Shown in pieces: positions 6,445 to 13,802 of a stretch of 14,996 nucleotides of DNA. Under the pieces are notes generated by a model, which searched no databases, had not been told where the DNA came from, and saw nothing but the letters and a program-made list of their open reading frames with translations. Source of the DNA: CANJDH01 sp964443245 (GTDB lineage: Bacteria > Pseudomonadota > Gammaproteobacteria > Burkholderiales > JAEUOS01); contig CAYUEG010000093.1 in assembly GCA_964443245.1 (NCBI GenBank), forward strand, positions 1 through 14,996, written 5' to 3'. Made by a program: the position numbers and the translations under genes. Within the stretch, counting starts at the first letter, position 1, and each line of letters starts with the position of its first letter.

Positions 6445-7380
6445 TCAAATGCCCATCAACTCGGCCGCATTGGTCGAGACCATCTTGCGCACCTCGGCTT
6501 CGCTGTACCCCAGGTCGAGGCAGGTTTCGATCACATTCTTGAACCCGTCGACCAGACGCGGATTGCCGATCTGCCCGAGATCGGAACCCAGAATGGTCTT
6601 GTCCACCGTGCCGGCGGTGATCATCGCCTGCAACTCCGGCGGATCGTAGAACTTGAACTTCGAACCCGGCACGAACATGCACATCGAGTGCTCGACATAC
6701 ACCCCCATCCCCACCATGCGCCGGATATCGTCGAGCGTCGCATCGACCACGTAGGTCGGGTGATTGCAGAGCAGGCGTTTGACACCGCGCTTCTTGGCTT
6801 CCTCGAACAGCGGCCAGATTTCACTCACATGCAGATGGCCGGAGGACAGCACCACGTCGCCCTCGGCAATCAGATCGAGGATCGGCAGCACCTCGGGCAG
6901 GAGCTGGCCCTTCCCGTCCGTCACGGTCAGCGGCGTCGGTTCGAGCATGACCTTCTTGGTCTGCGGAAACTTGTCCTTGAAATGCTCATCCTTCTTGTGG
7001 TGATCCAGGTGATTCCTGGATGAAAACGTTGGCATCCACACCAGCTTGGCACCCAGCTTGATGCCGTGTTCCACCGCGTAGACGTTCAAGCCCCCGACGG
7101 TGTTGTTGAGCGGTACGCCAGACAACATCGTCACCTTCAGGTGTTTGAAATGCTTGTTGAGCACTTCGGTCACCGGTGTGGCCGAGTAGTAGTGGTCTTT
7201 CAGAAGCAGGGCGCGGATGCCGACCGACGCCGCTTCCTGCATGGCGTCATAGTGGTCGAAATAGCGCGGCATGACCGAAGGGCCACTGTGGCAATGCAGA
7301 TCAATCGCGCCGACCAGCAGGCGGTCCGGGAGGCCGGGATCATTGGTGCGCCAGTTGGCGCTGTTCAGAACGGCAGACAT
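6445..7380 (-). CDS. DUF6282 family amidohydrolase-like protein
   Basis: The start is the ATG at 7378-7380, with AAGGAG 5 nt upstream (7386-7391, minus strand) that overlaps the last base of the cupin stop codon. The frame is open to 7476, but that part overlaps the cupin gene. The 311-residue product has the layout of metal-dependent amidohydrolase or PHP-type enzymes: GAIDLHCHSGP with His29 and His31, LLLKDHYYS with Lys61 and His63, SSGHLHVSE with His182 and His184, CNHPTY with His207, and ILGSDLGQ with Asp267. These are plausible metal and catalytic ligands, which suggests an active hydrolase. I recognise it as DUF6282, whose members have no characterised reaction that I know of. No signal peptide is seen, so it is probably cytoplasmic. 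It lies 10 bp after the cupin and 14 bp before iclR, which argues for one operon for breakdown of a small molecule. Confidence 0.87.
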   Translation of the reverse strand: MSAVLNSANWRTNDPGLPDRLLVGAIDLHCHSGPSVMPRYFDHYDAMQEAASVGIRALLLKDHYYSATPVTEVLNKHFKHLKVTMLSGVPLNNTVGGLNVYAVEHGIKLGAKLVWMPTFSSRNHLDHHKKDEHFKDKFPQTKKVMLEPTPLTVTDGKGQLLPEVLPILDLIAEGDVVLSSGHLHVSEIWPLFEEAKKRGVKRLLCNHPTYVVDATLDDIRRMVGMGVYVEHSMCMFVPGSKFKFYDPPELQAMITAGTVDKTILGSDLGQIGNPRLVDGFKNVIETCLDLGYSEAEVRKMVSTNAAELMGI

Positions 7381-7390
7381 GGGCGCTCCT

Positions 7391-7771
7391 TCAGGTTTTC
7401 TTGACAGTATCGGCGAATTCCGCAGCCTGATATTCGACCAGATGCTTGTAATCGTCGCGAATCGGCGCAAACACATCCAGGTTCAGGGCCACTTCGTCGC
7501 CTACCGGCTCCACGTAGTGCATGGTGTGTGGTGGCACCCGCACCATGCAGCCGGGCGTCATCTCGAACAGCTGATCACCCACATGGTAGTTCATGCGCCC
7601 CTGCACGCAGATCGCGATCTGTTCGAAGTCATGCTGGTGCGGACGCACCTGGATCTTCGGCTCGACCCAGTTCATCACCATGATGACGTTTTCCCCGCGG
7701 AACCCGCAGCGCTCGATGCCCTTGCGCACGAATTCACGCGGCAAGGTGTTCCAGTCGACCATTTGCACCAT
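7391..7771 (-). CDS. small cupin-domain protein
   Basis: This is a single-domain cupin of 126 residues. The first cupin motif is PHQHDFEQIAICVQGRM with His45, His47 and Glu50 as likely metal ligands and Gly58 closing the turn. The second is VPPHTMHYVEP with His82 and perhaps His85. An intact metal site suggests an enzyme (isomerase, lyase or dioxygenase) or a ligand-binding protein; the substrate cannot be read. The AAGGAG at 7781-7786 (minus strand) lies 9 nt from the ATG at 7771 and only 3 nt from the ATG at 7777, so I prefer 7771; the alternative adds two residues. The first gene of a cupin-DUF6282-iclR operon, it diverges from the Bug gene at 7874. The protein has no signal peptide and is probably cytoplasmic. 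Confidence 0.87.
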   Translation of the reverse strand: MVQMVDWNTLPREFVRKGIERCGFRGENVIMVMNWVEPKIQVRPHQHDFEQIAICVQGRMNYHVGDQLFEMTPGCMVRVPPHTMHYVEPVGDEVALNLDVFAPIRDDYKHLVEYQAAEFADTVKKT

Positions 7772-7784
7772 AACCATGCACTCC

Positions 7785-7814
7785 TTGACAGAACCGTTGA
7801 CGAAAAGATATAGT
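7785..7814 (+). promoter_or_regulatory. candidate sigma70 promoter for the plus-strand Bug gene
   Basis: A perfect TTGACA (7785-7790) is followed after 18 bp by TATAGT (7809-7814, five of six consensus bases). The start of transcription would lie near 7821, about 50 nt before the ATG at 7874. On the minus strand, TTGTAT (7834-7829), 16 bp and TATATC (7812-7807) could serve the cupin operon. The two would overlap each other and the palindrome at 7816-7827. Confidence 0.45.
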
Positions 7815-7854
7815 TGTTCCGTTGAACGATACAATGTTTCTATAAAAGATACAA
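7807..7854. promoter_or_regulatory. candidate IclR operator in the divergent region
   Basis: A perfect palindrome GTTC-CGTT-GAAC occupies 7816-7827, immediately downstream of the plus-strand -10 and within the putative minus-strand core promoter. GATAYA hexamers recur at 7807, 7828 and 7848, spaced 21 and 20 bp, close to two helical turns. The location is right for a repressor acting on both directions, and an iclR gene closes the adjacent operon. The assignment to that regulator is inference. Confidence 0.35.
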
Positions 7855-7873
7855 CCCCATTTCAGGAGATGCC

Positions 7874-8854
7874 ATGATTTCTTCCCTTGTTCGACACTGT
7901 GTGCTGGGCCTTACTGCCATGGCCTTGTCGGTCGCCGCAACCGCCCAGACGTTCCCCAACAAGCCGGTCAAGCTGGTCATCCCTTATCCGGCCGGTGCGC
8001 CGGTCGACAACGTCGCCCGCGGCCTGGGCGAAGCGCTCTCTGCCATCTGGGGCCAACCGGTGGTCATCGAAAACCGTGCCGGCGCCAATGAAATCGTCGC
8101 CGCGTCGGCCGTCACCAAATCCGCGCCCGACGGCTACACCCTGCTGCTCGGAACTGACGCTGCGTTCACCCAGAACGCCTTCCTCTACAACAACCTGCCG
8201 TACGACGCCAGTCGCGAACTGATGCCGATTTCGCGCGTCGTGTTTGTCAACATGGTGCTGATCGGCCGCGGCGAATTGCCGGTGTCGAGCGCCAAGGATT
8301 TCGCGGCCCTGATGAAAAAGGAAGGTGGCAAGCGCAACTACGGCTCGGCCGGTGCGGGCGGCACCACCCACCTCGCCATGGAGAGTTTCAAGCAGGAGGC
8401 CGGCTTCGAGATGCAGCACGTCGCCTACAAGGGCATCGCGCCTGCAATGCAGGACCTGCTTGGCAACAACATCGATGCGCTGTTTGCCGGCGCCACGGCC
8501 GCCATCCCGCATCTGAAGACCGGCAAGGTCAAGGTGCTGGGCATCTCCGGCACCAAGCGCGCCAAGGCCCTCCCGGACGTGCCGACGTTTGCAGAATCCG
8601 GATACCCCAACACCCTGGCCAATTTCTATCTGGGTCTGGCCGCCCCCGCTGGCACCCCGGCGGCCATCGTCAACAAGATTTCGGCGGACGTGCGCAAAGC
8701 CATCGCGGACAAGAACTTCCTCGAGAAATTTGTCGACCCCTATGGCTACGATCCGCTGGGCGAGACGCCGCAGCAATTCACCGACTTTCTCAAGCGCGAT
8801 GCGGAAGTGAACGCCAGGCGCATCAAGGCGCTCGGCATCAAGCTGGACTTGTAG
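7874..8854 (+). CDS. Bug/TctC-family tripartite tricarboxylate transporter substrate-binding protein, Sec signal
   Basis: The 326-residue product starts with a Sec signal peptide (about residues 1-25, cleavage near ATA-Q) and continues as a full-length Bug protein: FPNKPVKLVIPYPAGAP, Asp45 in the ligand loop, GQPVVIENRAGAN, APDGYTLLLG, YGSAGAGGTTHLAME, then DVPTFAESGYP and a C-terminal FLKRDAEVNARRIKALG stretch. AGGAG (7864-7868) lies 5 nt before the ATG, fixing the start. The family binds mostly carboxylates in the periplasm and can feed TctAB permeases or act as sensors. It is transcribed divergently from cupin-DUF6282-iclR and shares their control region. It differs clearly from the second Bug protein at 4341-5342, which has a Tat-type leader, so the locus exports two binders by two routes. 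The ligand is unknown. Confidence 0.94.
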   Translation: MISSLVRHCVLGLTAMALSVAATAQTFPNKPVKLVIPYPAGAPVDNVARGLGEALSAIWGQPVVIENRAGANEIVAASAVTKSAPDGYTLLLGTDAAFTQNAFLYNNLPYDASRELMPISRVVFVNMVLIGRGELPVSSAKDFAALMKKEGGKRNYGSAGAGGTTHLAMESFKQEAGFEMQHVAYKGIAPAMQDLLGNNIDALFAGATAAIPHLKTGKVKVLGISGTKRAKALPDVPTFAESGYPNTLANFYLGLAAPAGTPAAIVNKISADVRKAIADKNFLEKFVDPYGYDPLGETPQQFTDFLKRDAEVNARRIKALGIKLDL

Positions 8855-8876
8855 TCGCCAACGCTGTGGCAGCCGG

Positions 8877-10061
8877 TCAGGCGCGTACCAGCTCCAGCGG
8901 CGCAAAGCGCCCGCCCAGCACCGCCTGGCTGGCCTGCGCCGGCAAGCCCCACCAGCGCTCGATCACGCTGGCGTAGAGACTGCGAAAGTCGACCGCAAAC
9001 GGCAGGTTGCCGTTGCCATCGAGCCGCCCCAGCGCCGGCGCCTGACCGTACAGACCACCGCGCACCCTTCCTCCCAGAACCAGCTGGGGAGCAGCGGTGC
9101 CATGGTCGGTGCCGTTGCTCTGGTTCTCCTTTGGCCGGCGGCCGAACTCGGAGTAGGTCATCACGAGCGTGTTGTTCCAGCGCCCGAGTTCGTCCAGCGC
9201 GCCTTTGAGCGCCACCAGGCCCTCGGCCAGTTGCTTGAGCAGGTTGGCATGCGGCCCCGGTTGGTTCTGGTGGGTATCAAAGCCGCCCAGGCTCAAATGC
9301 AACACGGCGACGCCGGCCGGATTGGCCGCAATCTGCGCGGCAGTACGCACCTGGTTGCCGAACGGCCCCTGCGGAAACACCGTGCGAAACTCGCGCCGCG
9401 CATTCAGGTTGGCCGCCGCATCGATGATGTTGGTCTCGACCTTCAGGATATGGTTCAGCGCAGGGTTGCGCGCCATGCCCCCCTTTTCGCTCTCGATCAG
9501 TCTGGCCTGACGCTGGAATTGCTCGGGATTGGCCAGCGCCACACTGCGCGGCGCGCCTGCCAGCGGGCCCATGGCGCTGCTGCCGACGATCACGCCGTCG
9601 GCCAGATAGCCCTTCGGGACCGGGTTGGCCGCAAAGGCACGCCCCAGCCAACCGTCGTGCAGGAACTCATTGGCGTTTGAACCCGTCTCCCAGATCTCGA
9701 TGGAGCGGAAGTGCGAGAGATTGGCATTCGGATAGCCCACCCCTTCGACCACGGCCAGCTGCTGCGCTTGCCAGTAGGGCAACAACGGCGCCAGGGCCGG
9801 GTGCAAACCTGCCCGCTCGTGCAGTTGCACCACTTCCTCACGCTTGATGGCAATGCGCGGCCGCAGGCTGGCATAGAGCGGATCAGCAAACGGCACCACC
9901 GTATTCAGGCCATCATTGGCGCCCTTCAACTCCACCAGCACCAGCAGATTGCCCACGCCACCCGCCGCGCCGATGGCTCCCTGTGACCAGACCGATGGCG
10001 ATGCTGCCCACGCCGTCACCCCGGCGCCCGCGGCCCACTGCAGAAATTGACGTCGCTGCAT
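8877..10061 (-). CDS. DUF1501 family protein, Tat-exported
   Basis: The 394-residue product belongs to DUF1501, a family with an alkaline-phosphatase/sulfatase-like fold and no settled function. The start is the ATG at 10059-10061, with AAAGGA 8 nt upstream (10070-10075, minus strand); eight further in-frame codons upstream lack that support. The leader MQRRQFLQWAAGAGV is a twin-arginine signal, so the protein is exported folded. Conserved family segments follow: ELKGANDGLNTVVP, GFDTHQNQ (Asp262, His264), VMTYSEFGRRP (304-308 SEFGR) and NGTDHGTAAP (Asp319, His320), then LGGRVRGGLYG. These Asp/His positions resemble the metal ligands of the superfamily. It follows the DUF1800 gene by 47 bp; the two families are habitual neighbours and probably act together. 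It converges with the Bug gene, 22 bp away, with no clear terminator between. Confidence 0.93.
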   Translation of the reverse strand: MQRRQFLQWAAGAGVTAWAASPSVWSQGAIGAAGGVGNLLVLVELKGANDGLNTVVPFADPLYASLRPRIAIKREEVVQLHERAGLHPALAPLLPYWQAQQLAVVEGVGYPNANLSHFRSIEIWETGSNANEFLHDGWLGRAFAANPVPKGYLADGVIVGSSAMGPLAGAPRSVALANPEQFQRQARLIESEKGGMARNPALNHILKVETNIIDAAANLNARREFRTVFPQGPFGNQVRTAAQIAANPAGVAVLHLSLGGFDTHQNQPGPHANLLKQLAEGLVALKGALDELGRWNNTLVMTYSEFGRRPKENQSNGTDHGTAAPQLVLGGRVRGGLYGQAPALGRLDGNGNLPFAVDFRSLYASVIERWWGLPAQASQAVLGGRFAPLELVRA

Positions 10062-10108
10062 GATTCGATTCCTTTCCGGCCTCAATGCCTGGACGCTTTG
10101 TCCGTGCG

Positions 10109-11656
10109 CTACTTCAACTGGTACATCGGATCGAGCAGCAGGGCCTTGAGCAACTGCCCCGGCGTCAAGTCGGCCGACAGCGGGTTGGCTGGCTCCCCCG
10201 GCAGCACCGCGCGCTTGATGGCGCCATAAGGCTGCCCGGCGAATTGCGCGAGATATTTGCCGCTATCCATCTGGATGCTCGCCGCGGCCCGCATGAAGCG
10301 TTCACGCCCCTCAGGACCCATGCGTGCTGCGCCCTTCACGTCACCGAACTCGCGCGGCCGCATGTCCGCAGCCGGCGCTGTGCTGACCATCTGCGGCACG
10401 CCGCCGGCAAGGTCGCGCATTTCATCGACGCGAAACATCCGCTCGACAAACTGCTTGCGGGCGAGCAGGGTCGTGCTGTTGATCCAGGCTTCCCCGCCCG
10501 GCCAGCCGCGCACATTCGGCGGTGCGAACAGGTTCTGACCCAGGCCTGCGGCCACCATGCTGAACGGCAGCGGGTCGGTATAGGTGATGCCGAGCTGGCG
10601 CACCGTGCCGACCACCAGTTCCACCGGGCTTTTCACCAGGATCGCGCGATGTTCTGGCGCATAGAAGCGCGGCGAAGTGAAAATGCCGCGCAATGCCACC
10701 CGGATGTCGTAGCGCGATTGGCGAAACAGCCCGGCAATGCGGGCAATTTCCGCACGGTTGGCTGGGGATGCGACATCCGGCGCGACAAACTCAAGCCACA
10801 GCTTGCGCACCACAAACTCGGCCGCGGCCGGTTGTGCCAGCAGAATATTCAGCACCGCATCGCCATCCAGGTTGCCGGTGCGCCCCAGCACCGTCTTGAC
10901 GCCATCGTCGTGCATGCCCGGCCGGAAGCGGAACGCGGCGTTGTCTTCCATATCGAGGCTCCAGCCGGTGAAGGCACGCGCCGCCTCCTTGATGTCACGC
11001 TCGGTGTAATTGCCTTCGCCCAGTGTGAACAGTTCCATCACCTCCCGGGCGAAGTTTTCGTTGGGTTGCCCCTTGCGATTGCTGGCCGCATCCAGGTAGA
11101 TGATCATCGCCGGATCCTTGGAGGCAGCGTGCAGCAACTCGCCAAAATTGCCCAGGGCATGCCGGCGCAACGTGAGGTGCTGGCGGTACATCAGCTGCGG
11201 CGACCTGACCTTCTGCGCGCTCGACACGAAATGGTTGTGCCAGAACAGCGTCATCCGCTCGGCCAATGGAGAAGGCGTTTCCAGCATGCGCCTCATCCAC
11301 CAGGTCTTGAGTTCGAAATGCCGGCTGGCTTCGCGTTGCTGATAGGCCCGCCGCTCTTCCTCGCTCATGGTCTTTAAGCGGGCCGGTCGCTGCACTTCCT
11401 CGTTGACCCACTCCGGGCCCGTCAGGCTGGTCTGGGTTGCCGCGAAGGAGGCGCGCAACATGCGCTCGACCGCCTCTTCGCGTTGCACACCGGTGAACTG
11501 GCGCACTTCGGTCTCCGTCGGGGTAAAACCCGCACGGCTCATCAGGTGCCGCGCGTCTTCCGCGGAAAGCGGCACCGCCTGCGCCGCAACCGCACTTGCC
11601 AGCAGGATCAGAGCGGCCAGCAGTTGCCGCACATCAATCGGGAGGTGGCGTTTCAT
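10109..11656 (-). CDS. DUF1800 family protein, Sec-exported
   Basis: The 515-residue product starts with a Sec signal (residues 1-27: basic MKRH, hydrophobic LLAALILLASAVA, cleavage after AQA). The DUF1800 core then shows EDARHLMSRAGFTP (33-46), WWMRRMLETPSPLAERMTLFWHNHF (split around 119-143, with WHNHF at 139-143), and NENFAREVMELFTLGEG (199-215). A GYTERDIKEAARAFTGW-like segment follows (here NYTERDIKEAARAFTGW), and PPNVRGWPGGEAW lies in the C-terminal half. It is full length. DUF1800 has no established activity; it is found in many bacteria beside DUF1501, as here. No clear Shine-Dalgarno precedes the ATG at 11654-11656. It lies 48 bp after the small exported protein gene and 47 bp before DUF1501, consistent with one transcript. 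Confidence 0.93.
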   Translation of the reverse strand: MKRHLPIDVRQLLAALILLASAVAAQAVPLSAEDARHLMSRAGFTPTETEVRQFTGVQREEAVERMLRASFAATQTSLTGPEWVNEEVQRPARLKTMSEEERRAYQQREASRHFELKTWWMRRMLETPSPLAERMTLFWHNHFVSSAQKVRSPQLMYRQHLTLRRHALGNFGELLHAASKDPAMIIYLDAASNRKGQPNENFAREVMELFTLGEGNYTERDIKEAARAFTGWSLDMEDNAAFRFRPGMHDDGVKTVLGRTGNLDGDAVLNILLAQPAAAEFVVRKLWLEFVAPDVASPANRAEIARIAGLFRQSRYDIRVALRGIFTSPRFYAPEHRAILVKSPVELVVGTVRQLGITYTDPLPFSMVAAGLGQNLFAPPNVRGWPGGEAWINSTTLLARKQFVERMFRVDEMRDLAGGVPQMVSTAPAADMRPREFGDVKGAARMGPEGRERFMRAAASIQMDSGKYLAQFAGQPYGAIKRAVLPGEPANPLSADLTPGQLLKALLLDPMYQLK

Positions 11657-11704
11657 TTGTCGTATCGACCAGCAAGGAGGGCGCGCAACCGGGCTTGGCG
11701 TGCC

Positions 11705-12025
11705 TTAGCGGCGATGCGGCGGGTGGTAGATCTCGCGGCCATGGTCGCGGATCTGATCGCGCAGGGCGCGCCGCTCTTCCGGCGACATGCGCTGGCGGTC
11801 AGGCTCGCGTCGATCCTGGCCTTCGGGGCCGCCCCGCCCTCCCTGCCCCTGGCCCGGCTCGCCACGGCGTTCCTGCTGCTCGCGGCGAAACTCCTGGCGC
11901 TGCGCGCGGCGTTCCTCGAACTCACGCCCTCCACCACCCGGCCTGGGTGGCCCGGGTTGCGCAAGGACGCTGGCCGACCCCAGCAGGGTCAGCAACAGCA
12001 GCGTGAGGGGGACTGAACGTTTCAT
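11705..12025 (-). CDS. small exported Gly/Arg/Glu-rich protein
   Basis: The 106-residue product has a clear Sec signal (MKRSVPLTLLLLTLLGSASV, cleavage near VLA-Q at 22-23). The mature part is of low complexity: a PGPPRPGGGG stretch, then charged Glu/Arg/Gln helix-like sequence, then a Gly-rich linker and a C-terminal MSPEERRALRDQIRDHGRE segment (80-98). I have seen such short MSPEERR-ending secreted proteins in betaproteobacteria but know no function. The charged helices recall periplasmic chaperone-like or stress proteins, but the resemblance is compositional only. It is the first gene before DUF1800 and DUF1501 and is probably part of their operon. No good Shine-Dalgarno is seen. The strong base composition bias makes an open frame easier by chance, but the signal peptide and context argue for a real gene. 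Confidence 0.75.
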   Translation of the reverse strand: MKRSVPLTLLLLTLLGSASVLAQPGPPRPGGGGREFEERRAQRQEFRREQQERRGEPGQGQGGRGGPEGQDRREPDRQRMSPEERRALRDQIRDHGREIYHPPHRR

Positions 12026-12085
12026 GATGAAGGGATAACGGCAGGACGCTTTGCGGAGTTGACGCAGTGTAGGGTGTCAGCCCCG

Positions 12086-12127
12086 GGGAATTGGTAAGAA
12101 GTTGTAACCCGAAGCCTTACAATTCCC
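12086..12127 (+). promoter_or_regulatory. nested inverted repeats directly before the GMC oxidoreductase start
   Basis: GGGAATTGGTAAG (12086-12098) pairs with CTTACAATTCCC (12116-12127) over 12 bp with one bulged G. Inside it TTGTAA (12102-12107) can pair instead with TTACAA (12117-12122), so the two hairpins share the right arm and exclude each other. The outer arm ends 3 bp before the ATG, and no Shine-Dalgarno is visible. TACAAT (12118-12123) could alternatively be a -10 for a leaderless transcript starting near 12131. Confidence 0.5.
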
Positions 12128-12130
12128 GAC

Positions 12131-13750
12131 ATGGACAAGGACGAATTTGACTACGTGATTGTAGGTGGCGGCAGTGCCGGCTGCGTGCTGGCCAACCGCC
12201 TCTCGGCGGACCCGGCCGTGCGCGTCTGCCTGATCGAATCGGGCGGCACCGACAACTGGGTCTGGATCAACATCCCGGTCGGGTACCTCTACTGCATCGC
12301 CAATCCGCGCACCGACTGGATGTTCCGCACCACCAAGGATCCGGGGCTCAACGGGCGTGACATCCACTACGCCCGCGGTATCGGCATGGGCGGCTGCTCC
12401 CTCATCAACGCCATGATCTACATGCGTGGCCAGGCGCGCGACTACGACGAATGGGCGGCCCTCACCGGCGATGACAGCTGGAACTGGCAAAGCGTCCTGC
12501 CGGTGTTCAAGCAGCACGAAGACCACTTTCGCGGCAGCAGCGCGCACCATGGCGCAGGAGGGGAACTGCGGGTCGAGGAGCAGCGGCTCTCGTGGGACAT
12601 TCTCGACCGCTTTGCCGATGCCGCCGTCGAGGCCGGCATTCCCCGCACCGCCGATTTCAACACCGGCACCAATGAAGGGGCCGGCAAGTTTGAAGTGACA
12701 CAGAAGCGCGGCGTGCGCTGGCACGCGCGCAAGGCCTTCGTGGATCCGGTCAAGTCGCGGCCGAATCTGGTCATCCGCGATTTCACGCATGTCCATCACC
12801 TGGTGTTTGAAGGCAGACGCTGCGTCGGCGTGAACGTACACAATCAGCGCCTCAGCGGTCCGGCCAGCTACACCGTGCGCGCGCGCCGCGAGGTCATACT
12901 GGCTGCCGGCTCGATCGGCTCGCCGCAACTGCTGCAGATGTCTGGCGTGGGTGCGCCGGCACTGCTGCAGCAGCACCAGATTCCTGTGGTGCATGCATTG
13001 CCCGGCGTGGGCGCCAATTTGCAGGACCACTTGCAGCTGCGCATGGCCTACAAGGTGAACGGCATCAAGACCCTCAACACCATGGCCAACAGCCTGTGGG
13101 GCAAGGCCATGATGGGCCTGGAGTACGCGCTGTTCCGCACCGGTCCGCTCACCATGGCCCCCTCCCAACTCGGGGTGTTCACCCGCTCTTCTGCCGAGCA
13201 CGCCACCCCCAACATCGAATACCACGTGCAGCCCCTGTCGCTGGACAAGTTCGGCGACCCGCTCCATCCCTTCCCTGCGTTCACCGCTTCGGTGGCCAAC
13301 CTGCGCCCGACCTCGCGCGGTCACGTGCGCATCGTCAGCGCGCGCTGGGAAGACAAGCCCGAAATCCACTGCGCCTACCTCTCCACGGCGGAGGACCGCA
13401 AGGTCGCGGCCGATGGCCTGCGCCTGACGCGGCGGATCGCCGGCATGCCAGCCTTGGCGCCCTATCGCCCGGAAGAATTCCTGCCCGGCCCGCAGTACCA
13501 GAGCGATGAAGAACTGGCCGAGGCGGCCGGCAACATCGGCACCACCATCTTCCATCCGGTGGGCACCTGCAAGATGGGCCGAGCCGATGACGATTCGGCC
13601 GTCGTGGACGCGCAATTGCGGGTGCGCGGTCTGGAAGGCCTGCGGGTCGTCGACGCCTCGGTGATGCCGACGATCACCTCGGGCAACACGGCCGCCCCGA
13701 CGATGATGATTGCCGAGAAGGCCGCCGGTATGATCCTGGCCGGGCGCTGA
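12131..13750 (+). CDS. GMC-family FAD oxidoreductase (choline-dehydrogenase-like)
   Basis: The 539-residue product is a glucose-methanol-choline family flavoenzyme, which oxidises alcohols or related substrates with FAD. The dinucleotide-binding VGGGSAGCVLANRL lies at 11-24, ending in the strand CLIESGG (33-39). The family signatures are RGIGMGGCSLINAMIYMRG (82-100) and GSIGSPQLLQMSGVG (260-274), with PGVGANLQDH at 291-300. The catalytic His475 is present in TIFHPVGTCKMG. The second catalytic position, usually Asn in the GNTNAP motif, reads GNTAAP here (Ala521), which is unusual. No signal peptide is seen, so it is probably cytoplasmic. The start at 12131 has no Shine-Dalgarno sequence and is preceded by nested inverted repeats. 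It diverges from the small exported protein gene 105 bp away. The family assignment is firm; the name choline dehydrogenase should not be taken as the substrate. Confidence 0.94.
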   Translation: MDKDEFDYVIVGGGSAGCVLANRLSADPAVRVCLIESGGTDNWVWINIPVGYLYCIANPRTDWMFRTTKDPGLNGRDIHYARGIGMGGCSLINAMIYMRGQARDYDEWAALTGDDSWNWQSVLPVFKQHEDHFRGSSAHHGAGGELRVEEQRLSWDILDRFADAAVEAGIPRTADFNTGTNEGAGKFEVTQKRGVRWHARKAFVDPVKSRPNLVIRDFTHVHHLVFEGRRCVGVNVHNQRLSGPASYTVRARREVILAAGSIGSPQLLQMSGVGAPALLQQHQIPVVHALPGVGANLQDHLQLRMAYKVNGIKTLNTMANSLWGKAMMGLEYALFRTGPLTMAPSQLGVFTRSSAEHATPNIEYHVQPLSLDKFGDPLHPFPAFTASVANLRPTSRGHVRIVSARWEDKPEIHCAYLSTAEDRKVAADGLRLTRRIAGMPALAPYRPEEFLPGPQYQSDEELAEAAGNIGTTIFHPVGTCKMGRADDDSAVVDAQLRVRGLEGLRVVDASVMPTITSGNTAAPTMMIAEKAAGMILAGR

Positions 13751-13802
13751 GCGAGATTGTTCATGCGCGCCTGTCCATCCACACCTACCTGAGACTGATG
13801 CC

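Noticed and set aside
5561..6649. 362-codon plus-strand frame across iclR
   Set aside because: The IclR reading frame explains the region; the opposite frame shows no motif.
7862..8905. 347-codon minus-strand frame across the plus-strand Bug gene
   Set aside because: The Bug protein has a signal peptide, Shine-Dalgarno sequence and family motifs in the plus frame; the opposite frame is shadow sequence.
10085..11377. 430-codon plus-strand frame across the DUF1800 gene
   Set aside because: DUF1800 family segments are clear on the minus strand; the opposite frame is His/Arg-rich and unrecognised.
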